The translations under genes were made by a program, and so were the position numbers. The notes beneath the pieces were generated by a model. It did no database searches. It worked only from the letters and a program-made list of their open reading frames with translations, and was not told where the DNA came from. From the NCBI GenBank assembly GCA_030754475.1, contig JASMAE010000418.1:1-5015 (forward strand): a stretch of 5,015 bases of DNA, written 5' to 3'. Below are positions 1 to 5,015 of the stretch, in pieces (position 1 is the first letter of the stretch; each line of letters begins with the position of its first letter). The stretch comes from Rhodospirillales bacterium. GTDB lineage: Bacteria; Pseudomonadota; Alphaproteobacteria; Rhodospirillales; JASLLV01.

Positions 1-1903
1 CCACCCGGGAATGCCCATGGGTATGGCGGACGTGGCCACCGTCTTGTTTGCGCGCTTCCTGAAGTTCGACGCGGGCGCGCCCGATTGGGCCGACCGCGAC
101 CGATTTGTGCTTTCGGCCGGGCACGGCTCGATGCTGCTTTACGCGCTCCTCTTTCTTACCGGCTACGAAGACACGACGCTGGCCGAGATCAAGCGCTTTC
201 GCCAGTTCGGCTCGAAGACGGCGGGCCACCCCGAGTACGGCCACGCCGCCGGGGTCGAGACCACCACCGGGCCCCTTGGCCAAGGGCTCGCCAACGCCGT
301 CGGCATGGCAATCGCCGAGCGGGCGTTGAACGCGCGGTTCGGCGACGCCGTGGTCGACCATTTCACGTACGTCCTCGCCGGCGACGGTTGCCTGATGGAG
401 GGCATCAGCCACGAGGCGATCTCGCTCGCGGGTCACCTTGGGCTCGGCAAATTGATCGTGCTTTTCGACGACAATCAGGTCAGCATCGACGGGCCGACCT
501 CGCTCGCCGTCTCCGACGATCAGCGCCGGCGCTTTGCCGCCAGCGGCTGGGACACCTGGGCCGTCGATGGCCACGATCCGGACGCCGTTGGCACCGCCAT
601 CGAAGCCGCGCGCGCAACACCCGGGCGGCCCTCGCTGATCGCGTGCCGCACCGTCATCGGCTTGGGGGCGCCGACCAAGGCCGGAACCGCGGCCGCCCAC
701 GGCGCGCCCTTGGGCGCGGACGAAATTGCGGCCGCGCGCGAGGCGCTTGCGTGGCCCCATCCGCCCTTCGAGGTTCCCGCGGGCGTGCTCGCCGCCTGGC
801 GCGCCGTCGGCGCCCATGGCGCAGACGCCCGCGAGGCTTGGGAGAAGCGCTTAGCCGACGCCGAGCCGGGCGCGAGAGACGCCTTCGTTCGCGGCCAGGC
901 GGGTGCATTGCCCGAGGGCTGGGACCGGGCGTTCACCGCTCACATCGAGCACATGGCCGCGGATCGACCCAAGTGGGCGACGCGCCAGAGCTCGGGCGCC
1001 GCGCTCGAGGTGCTGGCGGCCGAGATCCCCGAGTTGGTCGGTGGCTCCGCCGACTTGACCGGTTCCAATAACACCCGAGTCGCGGCGACCACGCCGGTCG
1101 AGGCCGGCGACTTCTCCGGGCGCTATGTCTATTACGGGGTGCGCGAGCACGCCATGGCCGCAGCCATGAGCGGCATGGCGCTCCACAAGGGCCTGATTCC
1201 CTATGGCGGCACTTTCCTCGTGTTCGCCGACTACATGCGGCCCGCGATCCGGCTCGCAGCCTTGATGGGCTTGCGCGTGGTCTACGTACTGACCCACGAT
1301 TCGATCGGGCTCGGCGAGGACGGCCCGACCCACCAGCCGGTCGAGACGCTGGCCTCGCTCCGCGTCATCCCCAACCTCACCCTCTTTCGCCCGGCCGACG
1401 CGATCGAGACCGCCGAATGCTGGGCGCTTGCGCTCGCCAATATGGACGGGCCGTCGGCGATGGTGCTCAGCCGCCAGGCGGTACCGGTGGTGCGCGCAGA
1501 CGCGCGCGAGAACCTGTGCGCGCACGGCGGCTACGTGCTCGCCGAGGCCGAGGGGGGGGCGCGCGATGTCAGCCTGCTCGCCACCGGAACCGAGGTCTCG
1601 GTGGCCTTGGCCGCGCGCGAGATCCTGGCCAAGGAAGGCATCCGCGCCGCCGTCGTCTCGATTCCGTGCTGGGAGCTGTTCGACGCCCAAGATCCCGCCT
1701 ACCGCGCGAGCGTTCTCGGACCGGGGTGTGCGCGCGTCGCCGTCGAGGCCGCAGTCTCGTTCGGCTGGGAGCGGTATTTGGGCGATGGCGGCGTCTTCGT
1801 CGGCATGCCCGGATTCGGGGCATCGGCGCCGGGCGCGGACCTCTACGCGCACTTCGGTATCACGGCCGAGGCAGCCGCCGCAGCCGCCAAGGCGCTGCTT
1901 TAG
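1..1903 (+). CDS. tkt: Transketolase, 5' end truncated by the window edge
   Basis: This thiamine-diphosphate (TPP) enzyme moves two-carbon ketol units between sugar phosphates in the cytoplasm (pentose phosphate pathway and Calvin cycle). The reading frame is open to the left edge: bases 2-10 encode His-Pro-Gly directly before the Met at 11, giving the family's N-terminal HPGxPMG signature. The Met at 11 is therefore internal, and about 25-30 residues are missing. Numbering from that Met, I see GHGS (37-40), ETTTGPLGQG (83-92), the TPP/metal motif from GDG (124-126) to Asn155, HGAPLG (230-235), GGSADL (344-349), the cofactor-activating Glu379 in YYGVREH, GLGEDGPTHQP (433-443) with His441, and LSRQ (486-489). 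All three family domains (TPP-binding, pyrimidine-binding, C-terminal) are intact up to a TAG stop. The visible 633 residues fit a full length near 660. The frame contains an eight-G run at 1552-1559 but is uninterrupted. The product is near certain; assignment to a Calvin-cycle (cbbT) rather than a housekeeping role cannot be made from sequence alone. Confidence 0.98.
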   Translation, partial: HPGMPMGMADVATVLFARFLKFDAGAPDWADRDRFVLSAGHGSMLLYALLFLTGYEDTTLAEIKRFRQFGSKTAGHPEYGHAAGVETTTGPLGQGLANAVGMAIAERALNARFGDAVVDHFTYVLAGDGCLMEGISHEAISLAGHLGLGKLIVLFDDNQVSIDGPTSLAVSDDQRRRFAASGWDTWAVDGHDPDAVGTAIEAARATPGRPSLIACRTVIGLGAPTKAGTAAAHGAPLGADEIAAAREALAWPHPPFEVPAGVLAAWRAVGAHGADAREAWEKRLADAEPGARDAFVRGQAGALPEGWDRAFTAHIEHMAADRPKWATRQSSGAALEVLAAEIPELVGGSADLTGSNNTRVAATTPVEAGDFSGRYVYYGVREHAMAAAMSGMALHKGLIPYGGTFLVFADYMRPAIRLAALMGLRVVYVLTHDSIGLGEDGPTHQPVETLASLRVIPNLTLFRPADAIETAECWALALANMDGPSAMVLSRQAVPVVRADARENLCAHGGYVLAEAEGGARDVSLLATGTEVSVALAAREILAKEGIRAAVVSIPCWELFDAQDPAYRASVLGPGCARVAVEAAVSFGWERYLGDGGVFVGMPGFGASAPGADLYAHFGITAEAAAAAAKALL

Positions 1904-1909
1904 GGGGGG

Positions 1910-1933
1910 CGCGCGGGCGGCGAGACCCGCGCG
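1910..1933 (+). terminator. GC-rich hairpin just after the transketolase stop; possible terminator
   Basis: An 8-bp perfect stem, CGCGCGGG (1910-1917) with CCCGCGCG (1926-1933), closes an 8-nt loop and starts 7 nt after the stop codon. No T-tract follows immediately, only TTT at 1951-1953, so it is not a canonical intrinsic terminator. It could stabilise the mRNA 3' end, assist termination weakly, or be a by-product of high GC. Its position directly behind the stop and the long gap to the next gene favour a 3'-end role. Confidence 0.4.
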
Positions 1934-1986
1934 GCTTGCCGGGCGCACCGTTTCGGTTGGCCCACCCGTCGGCCGTTAAAATCGAA

Positions 1987-2015
1987 TTGCGGAGCCGTGC
2001 GGTTGCTGGTGTTAT
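1987..2015 (+). promoter_or_regulatory. Weak sigma70-like promoter candidate upstream of aldolase
   Basis: TTGCGG (1987-1992) and TGTTAT (2010-2015) are 17 bp apart and match the consensus boxes at 3 of 6 and 4 of 6 positions. This is the best-spaced pair I found in the 238-nt gap. An alternative, TTGGAC (2036-2041) with TATGTT (2061-2066), has a poor 19-bp spacer but would place the repeated motif at 2049-2086 over its -10 region. Either is weak; the gap length is the main reason to expect a promoter here. Confidence 0.2.
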
Positions 2016-2048
2016 GAGCGGAAAACGCGCGGAATTTGGACGGATGTG

Positions 2049-2086
2049 CCCGATGCCGCATATGTTAGCCGTTCCCGATGTGACAT
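2049..2086 (+). repeat. Twin 13-bp direct repeat with palindromic cores; possible operator
   Basis: The pattern CCCGATG-NNN-CAT occurs at 2049-2061 and again at 2074-2086, with start points 25 bp apart. Each copy contains a short odd-length palindrome, ATGC-C-GCAT (2053-2061) and ATGT-G-ACAT (2078-2086). Paired, similarly spaced partial palindromes upstream of a gene resemble sites for a dimeric transcription factor. I cannot assign a regulator, and the pattern does not fit the T-N11-A type site expected for CbbR. Confidence 0.3.
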
Positions 2087-2108
2087 GATCCCACTGCGGG
2101 ATCCCCGC
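2087..2108 (+). promoter_or_regulatory. Two mutually exclusive hairpins in the aldolase leader
   Basis: GATCCC (2087-2092) pairs perfectly with GGGATC (2098-2103) around a 5-nt loop. The overlapping GCGGG (2096-2100) can instead pair with CCCGC (2104-2108) around ATC. Only one can form at a time. They lie about 35 nt before the start codon and would be in the transcript if the promoter is further upstream. A regulatory role is inference; GC-rich DNA gives short hairpins easily. Confidence 0.25.
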
Positions 2109-2126
2109 GCGAGCCGACCGAGGATC

Positions 2127-2133
2127 GAAGGAG
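2127..2133 (+). promoter_or_regulatory. Shine-Dalgarno site that fixes the aldolase start
   Basis: GAAGGAG lies 8 nt before the ATG at 2142. It is the strongest ribosome binding site in the window and decides in favour of this start over the upstream in-frame ATG at 2046, whose extra 32 residues have no counterpart in the family. Confidence 0.85.
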
Positions 2134-2141
2134 CACTACCT

Positions 2142-3155
2142 ATGAACGAAGCGCAACTCGCATCCGTCGCCCAGTCCCTGGTCGCCGACGGGCGCGGCAT
2201 CCTCGCCGCGGACGAGAGCACCGGAACCATCACCCGGCGGTTCAAGACGATCGGGGTGGAATCGACCGAGGAGAACCGGCGCAATTACCGCGAGCTGCTG
2301 TTCACCACCGCCGAGCTTGGAAACTATATCTCGGGCGCCATCCTCTACGACGAGACCATCCGCCAATCGGCCGCCGACGGCCGGCCGCTCTGCAAGGTTC
2401 TCAAGGACCAGAACATCCACCCCGGGATCAAGGTGGACACGGGTGCCAAGCCCCTCGCCGGAGCCGACGGCGAGACCGTGACCGAGGGGCTCGACGGGCT
2501 CGCGGACCGCGTCGCCGAATACGTCTCGCTGGGCGCCACTTTCGCCAAGTGGCGGGCCGTCATCACCATCGGACGCCACATCCCCAGCGCGTATTGCATT
2601 CACGTCAACGCGCACGCGCTCGCGCGCTACGCGCGTCTGTGCCAGGAAGGGGGGCTGGTTCCCATCGTCGAGCCCGAGGTGCTGATGGATGGCGGCCATG
2701 ATATCGACCGCTGCGACCGGGTGACCGAGAACACGCTGAACGCGGTTTTCGATGAGCTCCACCGCCAGCAAGTCGTGCTCGAGGGCATGTTGTTGAAGCC
2801 GAACATGGTGATCTCGGGTACCGAGGCGGCAAGCCGCGCCGCCGTCGACGAGGTCACCGAGCGCACGGTCCGGTGCCTCCGGCGCACGGTGCCGGCGGCG
2901 ATGCCGGGCATCGTGTTCCTGTCCGGTGGCCAGAGCGAGGTCGAGGCGACCGCGCACCTGAACGCCATGAACGCGAACCACGGCCCCAATCCTTGGAAGC
3001 TCAGCTTCTCGTACGGGCGCGCGCTCCAGGACGGCGCCTTGAAGGGCTGGCGGGGCGAGGCCGGGAATAGGGACGCGGCGCAACACTCGCTCCAACGCCG
3101 CGCGCTTCTCAACAGCGCCGCCGCGCTCGGCACTTATTCCGGCGAGGCCGCCTGA
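2142..3155 (+). CDS. Class I fructose-bisphosphate aldolase
   Basis: This cytoplasmic enzyme reversibly cleaves fructose-1,6-bisphosphate to dihydroxyacetone phosphate and glyceraldehyde-3-phosphate through a lysine Schiff base, without metal. Class I aldolases can also handle sedoheptulose-1,7-bisphosphate. The 337-residue protein shows the class I signature VVLEGMLLKPN (211-221), with Lys219 as the Schiff-base residue. It also has GILAADEST (19-27) with Asp24, Lys98 in GIKVDTG, Lys136 and Arg138 in FAKWR, Glu177 and Glu179 in VEPEV, SGG (261-263) and Arg293 in SYGRA. All catalytic positions I know from the muscle enzyme are present. It ends at GTYSGEAA and so lacks the longer eukaryotic tail with its terminal Tyr. 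The start is set by GAAGGAG 8 nt upstream. The epimerase gene follows within 13-34 nt, so the two are probably co-transcribed. This family is unrelated to the metal-dependent class II aldolase and to the DhnA-type class I enzyme (fbaB), so I give no symbol. Confidence 0.97.
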   Translation: MNEAQLASVAQSLVADGRGILAADESTGTITRRFKTIGVESTEENRRNYRELLFTTAELGNYISGAILYDETIRQSAADGRPLCKVLKDQNIHPGIKVDTGAKPLAGADGETVTEGLDGLADRVAEYVSLGATFAKWRAVITIGRHIPSAYCIHVNAHALARYARLCQEGGLVPIVEPEVLMDGGHDIDRCDRVTENTLNAVFDELHRQQVVLEGMLLKPNMVISGTEAASRAAVDEVTERTVRCLRRTVPAAMPGIVFLSGGQSEVEATAHLNAMNANHGPNPWKLSFSYGRALQDGALKGWRGEAGNRDAAQHSLQRRALLNSAAALGTYSGEAA

Positions 3156-3159
3156 AGGG
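3154..3159 (+). promoter_or_regulatory. Shine-Dalgarno-like site for rpe overlapping the aldolase stop
   Basis: GAAGGG overlaps the aldolase TGA stop (3153-3155) and stands 9 nt before TTG 3169. It supports the longer epimerase start and suggests that ribosomes ending on aldolase help initiation on the next gene. The match to the anti-Shine-Dalgarno sequence is only moderate. Confidence 0.45.
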
Positions 3160-3168
3160 CCCCGCACA

Positions 3169-3846
3169 TTGGGCCGTCGGGGCCGGGCGTTGAGCGCCGA
3201 CGTCAAGATCGCGCCCTCGATCCTGGCGGCCGACTTCGCGCGGCTGGGCGACGAAGTCCGCGCCATCGACGCGGCCGGCTGCGATTATGTCCACGTCGAC
3301 GTCATGGACGGGCATTTCGTGCCCAACCTCACCTTCGGGCCCGAGATCGTCCGCGCCATTCGCGGCCATACCGCGAAGCCATTGGACGTGCACCTGATGA
3401 TCGCGCCCGCCGATCCGCTGATCCCGCAATTCGCGGACGCCGGTGCCGACATCATCACCGTTCATGTCGAGGCCGGCCCTCACCTCGACCGCAGCCTCCG
3501 GCTGATCCGATCCTTGGGCCGGAAGGCCGGCGTCTCGTTGAACCCGGGGACCCCGGAATCGGCGATCGCGTCCGTGCTGGATGCGGTCGATCTTGTCCTG
3601 GTGATGACCGTGAACCCCGGATTTGGAGGCCAGGCGTTCATCGCCTCGCAAGTCCAGAAGATCCGAAACTTGAGCGAGATGATCGGCGACCGCGCGATCG
3701 AGCTCGAAGTCGACGGCGGCATCAATCGAACCACGGCACCCCAAGTGGTGGCGGCCGGCGCGAGCGTCCTGGTCGCCGGAAGCGCGGTCTTCGACGGAGG
3801 CGACTATCGCGCCAACATCGAAGGCTTGCGGGCGGCCGGAGCGTAA
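3169..3846 (+). CDS. rpe: Ribulose-phosphate 3-epimerase
   Basis: The enzyme interconverts D-ribulose 5-phosphate and D-xylulose 5-phosphate, feeding xylulose 5-phosphate to transketolase or, in the Calvin cycle, collecting pentose for ribulose bisphosphate. It is a single TIM barrel. Numbering from TTG 3169, IAPSILAADF (14-23) gives Ser17. The metal ligands and acid/base residues are His42 and Asp44 in HVDVMDG, His75 in DVHLM, and Asp182 in EVDGGIN. The phosphate-binding regions are NPGFGGQ (149-155) and VAGSAVF (202-208). There is no ATG or GTG near the expected N-terminus. TTG 3169 has GAAGGG 9 nt upstream and gives 225 residues. In-frame TTG 3190 has only a poor upstream site but gives 218 residues, closer to the usual N-terminus about six residues before IAPS. 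The product is certain; the start is open by seven codons. The short gap after aldolase indicates one operon, and TAA ends the plus-strand unit. Confidence 0.96.
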   Translation: MGRRGRALSADVKIAPSILAADFARLGDEVRAIDAAGCDYVHVDVMDGHFVPNLTFGPEIVRAIRGHTAKPLDVHLMIAPADPLIPQFADAGADIITVHVEAGPHLDRSLRLIRSLGRKAGVSLNPGTPESAIASVLDAVDLVLVMTVNPGFGGQAFIASQVQKIRNLSEMIGDRAIELEVDGGINRTTAPQVVAAGASVLVAGSAVFDGGDYRANIEGLRAAGA

Positions 3847-3857
3847 GGCGCAGGGCA

Positions 3858-3873
3858 GGGGGCCGATACCCCC
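3858..3873 (+). terminator. Short GC hairpin after rpe; weak terminator candidate
   Basis: GGGGG (3858-3862) and CCCCC (3869-3873) pair around a 6-nt loop, 12 nt after the epimerase stop. No T-run follows, so it is not a standard intrinsic terminator. It may act with the larger inverted repeat downstream to end the plus-strand transcript. Confidence 0.3.
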
Positions 3874-3884
3874 ACTCACGCGCG

Positions 3885-3906
3885 TCATCCGTAGCGCATC
3901 ATCCGT
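3885..3906. repeat. Duplicated octamer TCATCCGT
   Basis: TCATCCGT occurs at 3885-3892 and 3899-3906, a 14-bp period, in the intergenic region between the convergent genes. It may be a small tandem duplication or chance. There is no sign that it regulates either gene, because both end toward it. Confidence 0.4.
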
Positions 3907-3913
3907 TTAGTCG

Positions 3914-3995
3914 GCGCCAGCCCGCGCCGCCGCCCGGCCATCCCTATACGGGTACCATTCCGTGGGCGGGGCCGGGTGGGAGCGCGGGCCGGAGC
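3914..3995. repeat. Long imperfect inverted repeat between convergent genes
   Basis: Nested complementary arms fold about 82 nt into one hairpin. GCCCGCGC (3920-3927) pairs with GCGCGGGC (3982-3989), and CCCGGCC (3933-3939) with GGCCGGG (3970-3976). CCC (3942-3944) pairs with GGG (3964-3966), and ACGG (3948-3951) with CCGT (3960-3963) at the tip. Further pairs flank the base (3914-3915 with 3994-3995, 3917-3918 with 3991-3992), and three pairs including one G-U lie between the main arms. By hand count about 29 pairs form, with small internal loops. It could be a bidirectional, factor-assisted terminator, an mRNA-protecting structure, or a REP-like repeat. No T-tract is present on either side. 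Confidence 0.5.
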
Positions 3996-4043
3996 GATTC
4001 CACGTGCGTGGATCACGCTCTAGAGACGACGACCGTGCGGCGC

Positions 4044-4580
4044 TCAGGTGATGGCGTCGATTTGCTCGTCTGTGAGCGAGCCCGGCACGATGGTGATCGG
4101 AACCCGGACCCTGCCCGTCATCTTGCCGATGAGCTGCGAGACGAGGGGGCCGGGGCCTTCGGTTCCGGTCGCGGCGCCGAGGACCAGCGACGAGACCTGG
4201 GTTTCTTCGTCGATGAGGTTGATCAGCTCCTCGGTGATCTTGCCTTCGCGGATGTAGAGCGCCGGCATCTCGTCGGTCTGCGCCTGCACCTCGGCGGCGA
4301 CGGCGTGCATCCTTTGTTCGGCCTCGGCGCGGCGCTCTTCGCTCATCAATTCGCCGACCGCCGCCCAGTGCTCGAAATCCGCCGGCTCGACGACGTAGAG
4401 AAGCGCAACCCGCCCACCCGAGCCCTGCGCCCGCCGGCAGGCGAAACGGACCGCCTGGCTCAGCTCCTCGCTCTCGTCGACGACGCAAAGAAAAGAGTGA
4501 CGCGCGCCGTCTTTCGTGCCGCACGCCGCACCTGAGAGGCGCACGCCTTCGACGGGGGGATGATTCGGATCCTCGGCCAT
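4044..4580 (-). CDS. Universal stress protein (UspA family), single domain
   Basis: The 178-residue protein has the UspA fold pattern. After an N-terminal extension of about 28 residues, the first strand FLCVVDESEELSQAV (30-44) carries the conserved Asp35. Then come helix 1 (38-53), strand RVALLYVVEP (57-66), an acidic, alanine-rich amphipathic helix (about 76-103), LYIREGKITEELINLI (108-123), SSLVLGAAT (130-138) and a final strand VPITIVPG (160-167). Family members are cytoplasmic stress and energy-state proteins; some bind ATP. Here the usual G-x2-G-x9-G-S/T loop is altered: Gly135 and Gly139 have an extra spacer residue, and Gly152 is followed by Lys. ATP binding is therefore uncertain. 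The ATG at 4580 is supported by GGAGGG (4592-4597), 11 nt upstream inside the preceding gene. The gap to that gene is 6 nt, implying an operon and possible translational coupling. The fold assignment is confident; the function is not known. Confidence 0.88.
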   Translation of the reverse strand: MAEDPNHPPVEGVRLSGAACGTKDGARHSFLCVVDESEELSQAVRFACRRAQGSGGRVALLYVVEPADFEHWAAVGELMSEERRAEAEQRMHAVAAEVQAQTDEMPALYIREGKITEELINLIDEETQVSSLVLGAATGTEGPGPLVSQLIGKMTGRVRVPITIVPGSLTDEQIDAIT

Positions 4581-4586
4581 TCTCGC

Positions 4587-5015
4587 TCACGCCCTCCGGA
4601 AAAATACGCTGCCGAGCCATCCTGCCACCACCGCGAGAACGATGGCAAGAAGACCGTAGATGGCCGAGTAGCGGTGCGCGAAATCGTAGACGCGGGCCTC
4701 GAACCCCACCTTGCGGACCTCGAGCACCGTCGTCTGGGCCTTGGTGACGGTGCCGTTGTCGACCAGGAAGACGTGGACGGCGTACGAGCCGATGGGGACG
4801 TTCGCCGGGAATCGGATTTGCGTGCGGAACAGCCGTTCGCCCACAAACTTCACTGTTTCGACCGCTTCCGAATACAGGTTCTGGCGCGCCTTGATGCGCA
4901 GCAACGCCTTGCGAAACGTTTCCACCTGGGGGTCCGGCGCGAGACCGCCTTCCGGAACCAGCGTCAGCTTGTCGGCTCCGATCTGGTAGTCGAGGCGTTG
5001 CAGATCGGTCAGGAT
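4587..5015 (-). CDS. C-terminal part of an Alph_Pro_TM/TIGR02186-like membrane protein; 5' end outside the window
   Basis: The minus-strand frame is open from the right edge to TGA at 4587-4589, giving 142 visible residues. A GTG at 4923-4925 could be read as a start, but the 30 upstream codons are open and protein-like (for example LVPEGGLAPDPQ), so the gene very likely begins beyond the window. The body is soluble and beta-rich, including FRTQIRFPANVPIGSYAVHV (63-82) and FLVDNGTVTKAQTTVLEVRK (83-102). It is followed by one hydrophobic segment (about 118-138) and a short basic end, FFRRA. This layout fits a domain outside the cytoplasm anchored by a C-terminal membrane helix. From memory it resembles the alphaproteobacterial family of unknown function named Alph_Pro_TM/TIGR02186, whose members are about 250-270 residues and in some genomes sit near a TauE/SafE-type permease. 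Neither a signal peptide nor that neighbour can be checked here. It is probably co-transcribed with the stress protein. Confidence 0.78.
   Translation of the reverse strand: MLTDLQRLDYQIGADKLTLVPEGGLAPDPQVETFRKALLRIKARQNLYSEAVETVKFVGERLFRTQIRFPANVPIGSYAVHVFLVDNGTVTKAQTTVLEVRKVGFEARVYDFAHRYSAIYGLLAIVLAVVAGWLGSVFFRRA
4592..4597 (-). promoter_or_regulatory. Shine-Dalgarno site for the universal stress gene
   Basis: On the minus strand GGAGGG lies 11 nt before the ATG at 4580, within the last codons of the upstream membrane-protein gene. It supports the chosen start and coupled translation of the pair. Confidence 0.6.

Noticed and set aside
1..13. ATG at 11 as the true transketolase start
   Set aside because: The three codons before it read His-Pro-Gly, the conserved residues that precede this Met in the family, so the gene starts left of the window.
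851..1948. 365-codon minus-strand open frame opposite transketolase
   Set aside because: It lies antisense to a gene with intact family motifs, its product is low-complexity and rich in Arg, Gly and Ala, and it has no recognisable domain. Such frames are expected in DNA of this GC content.
2046..2141. Upstream in-frame ATG that would lengthen aldolase by 32 residues
   Set aside because: The extension has no counterpart in the family and no Shine-Dalgarno site, and it covers the repeat and hairpin region; the ATG at 2142 has GAAGGAG at ideal spacing.
2136..3266. 376-codon minus-strand open frame opposite aldolase and the start of rpe
   Set aside because: It spans two confidently identified plus-strand genes, crosses their junction, and shows no family signature; it is a GC-driven shadow.
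3109..3888. 259-codon minus-strand open frame opposite rpe
   Set aside because: It mirrors the epimerase codon pattern and has no independent motif or convincing ribosome binding site.
4008..4535. 175-codon plus-strand frame opposite the universal stress gene
   Set aside because: It is antisense to a well-supported gene, with a charged low-complexity product and no domain.
3907..4620. 237-codon minus-strand frame overlapping the universal stress gene
   Set aside because: It is an out-of-frame reading of the stress-protein gene, very rich in Arg, and runs into the intergenic inverted repeat; the stress-protein frame has the real fold pattern.
4923..4925. GTG as the start of a 112-residue membrane protein
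   Set aside because: The frame stays open with protein-like content through the 30 codons to the window edge, and the family is more than twice that long.

Overview
The window is a GC-rich, densely coded bacterial chromosomal segment with five protein genes: three on the plus strand, then two convergent genes on the minus strand. The best guess at the source is an alphaproteobacterium, perhaps of the Rhodospirillales type. The reasons are the strong GC bias at third codon positions, long antisense shadow frames, and a C-terminal fragment resembling the alphaproteobacterial membrane-protein family Alph_Pro_TM/TIGR02186. No RNA gene, mobile element, CRISPR array or phage-like gene is visible. 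Both outer genes are cut by the window edges.

Plus strand, 1-3846: a central carbon cluster. It holds transketolase (5' end missing), a 238-nt gap with a GC-rich hairpin and regulatory-looking repeats, a class I (Schiff-base) fructose-bisphosphate aldolase, and, 13 to 34 nt later, ribulose-phosphate 3-epimerase. Together the enzymes interconvert triose, tetrose, pentose, hexose and heptulose phosphates. This is the rearrangement core of the non-oxidative pentose phosphate pathway and of the regenerative half of the Calvin cycle. Aldolase and epimerase look like one transcription unit. Transketolase may be transcribed separately or be partly uncoupled from them.

Centre, 3847-4043: a 197-nt convergent intergenic region. 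It has a short GC hairpin after the epimerase, a duplicated octamer, a long imperfect inverted repeat (about 82 nt) and two overlapping small palindromes. No gene is seen in it.

Minus strand, 4044-5015: a single-domain universal stress protein, preceded by 6 nt by the 3' end of a membrane-anchored protein of unknown function. The tight spacing and a Shine-Dalgarno sequence inside the upstream gene suggest a two-gene operon entering from beyond the right edge.

The genes are mostly ordinary. What deserves a second look is in the non-coding DNA: a twin 13-bp motif and competing hairpins before the aldolase gene, and the long inverted repeat between the convergent operons. The universal stress protein also has a divergent nucleotide-binding loop. 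I found no convincing evidence of a new multi-gene system.
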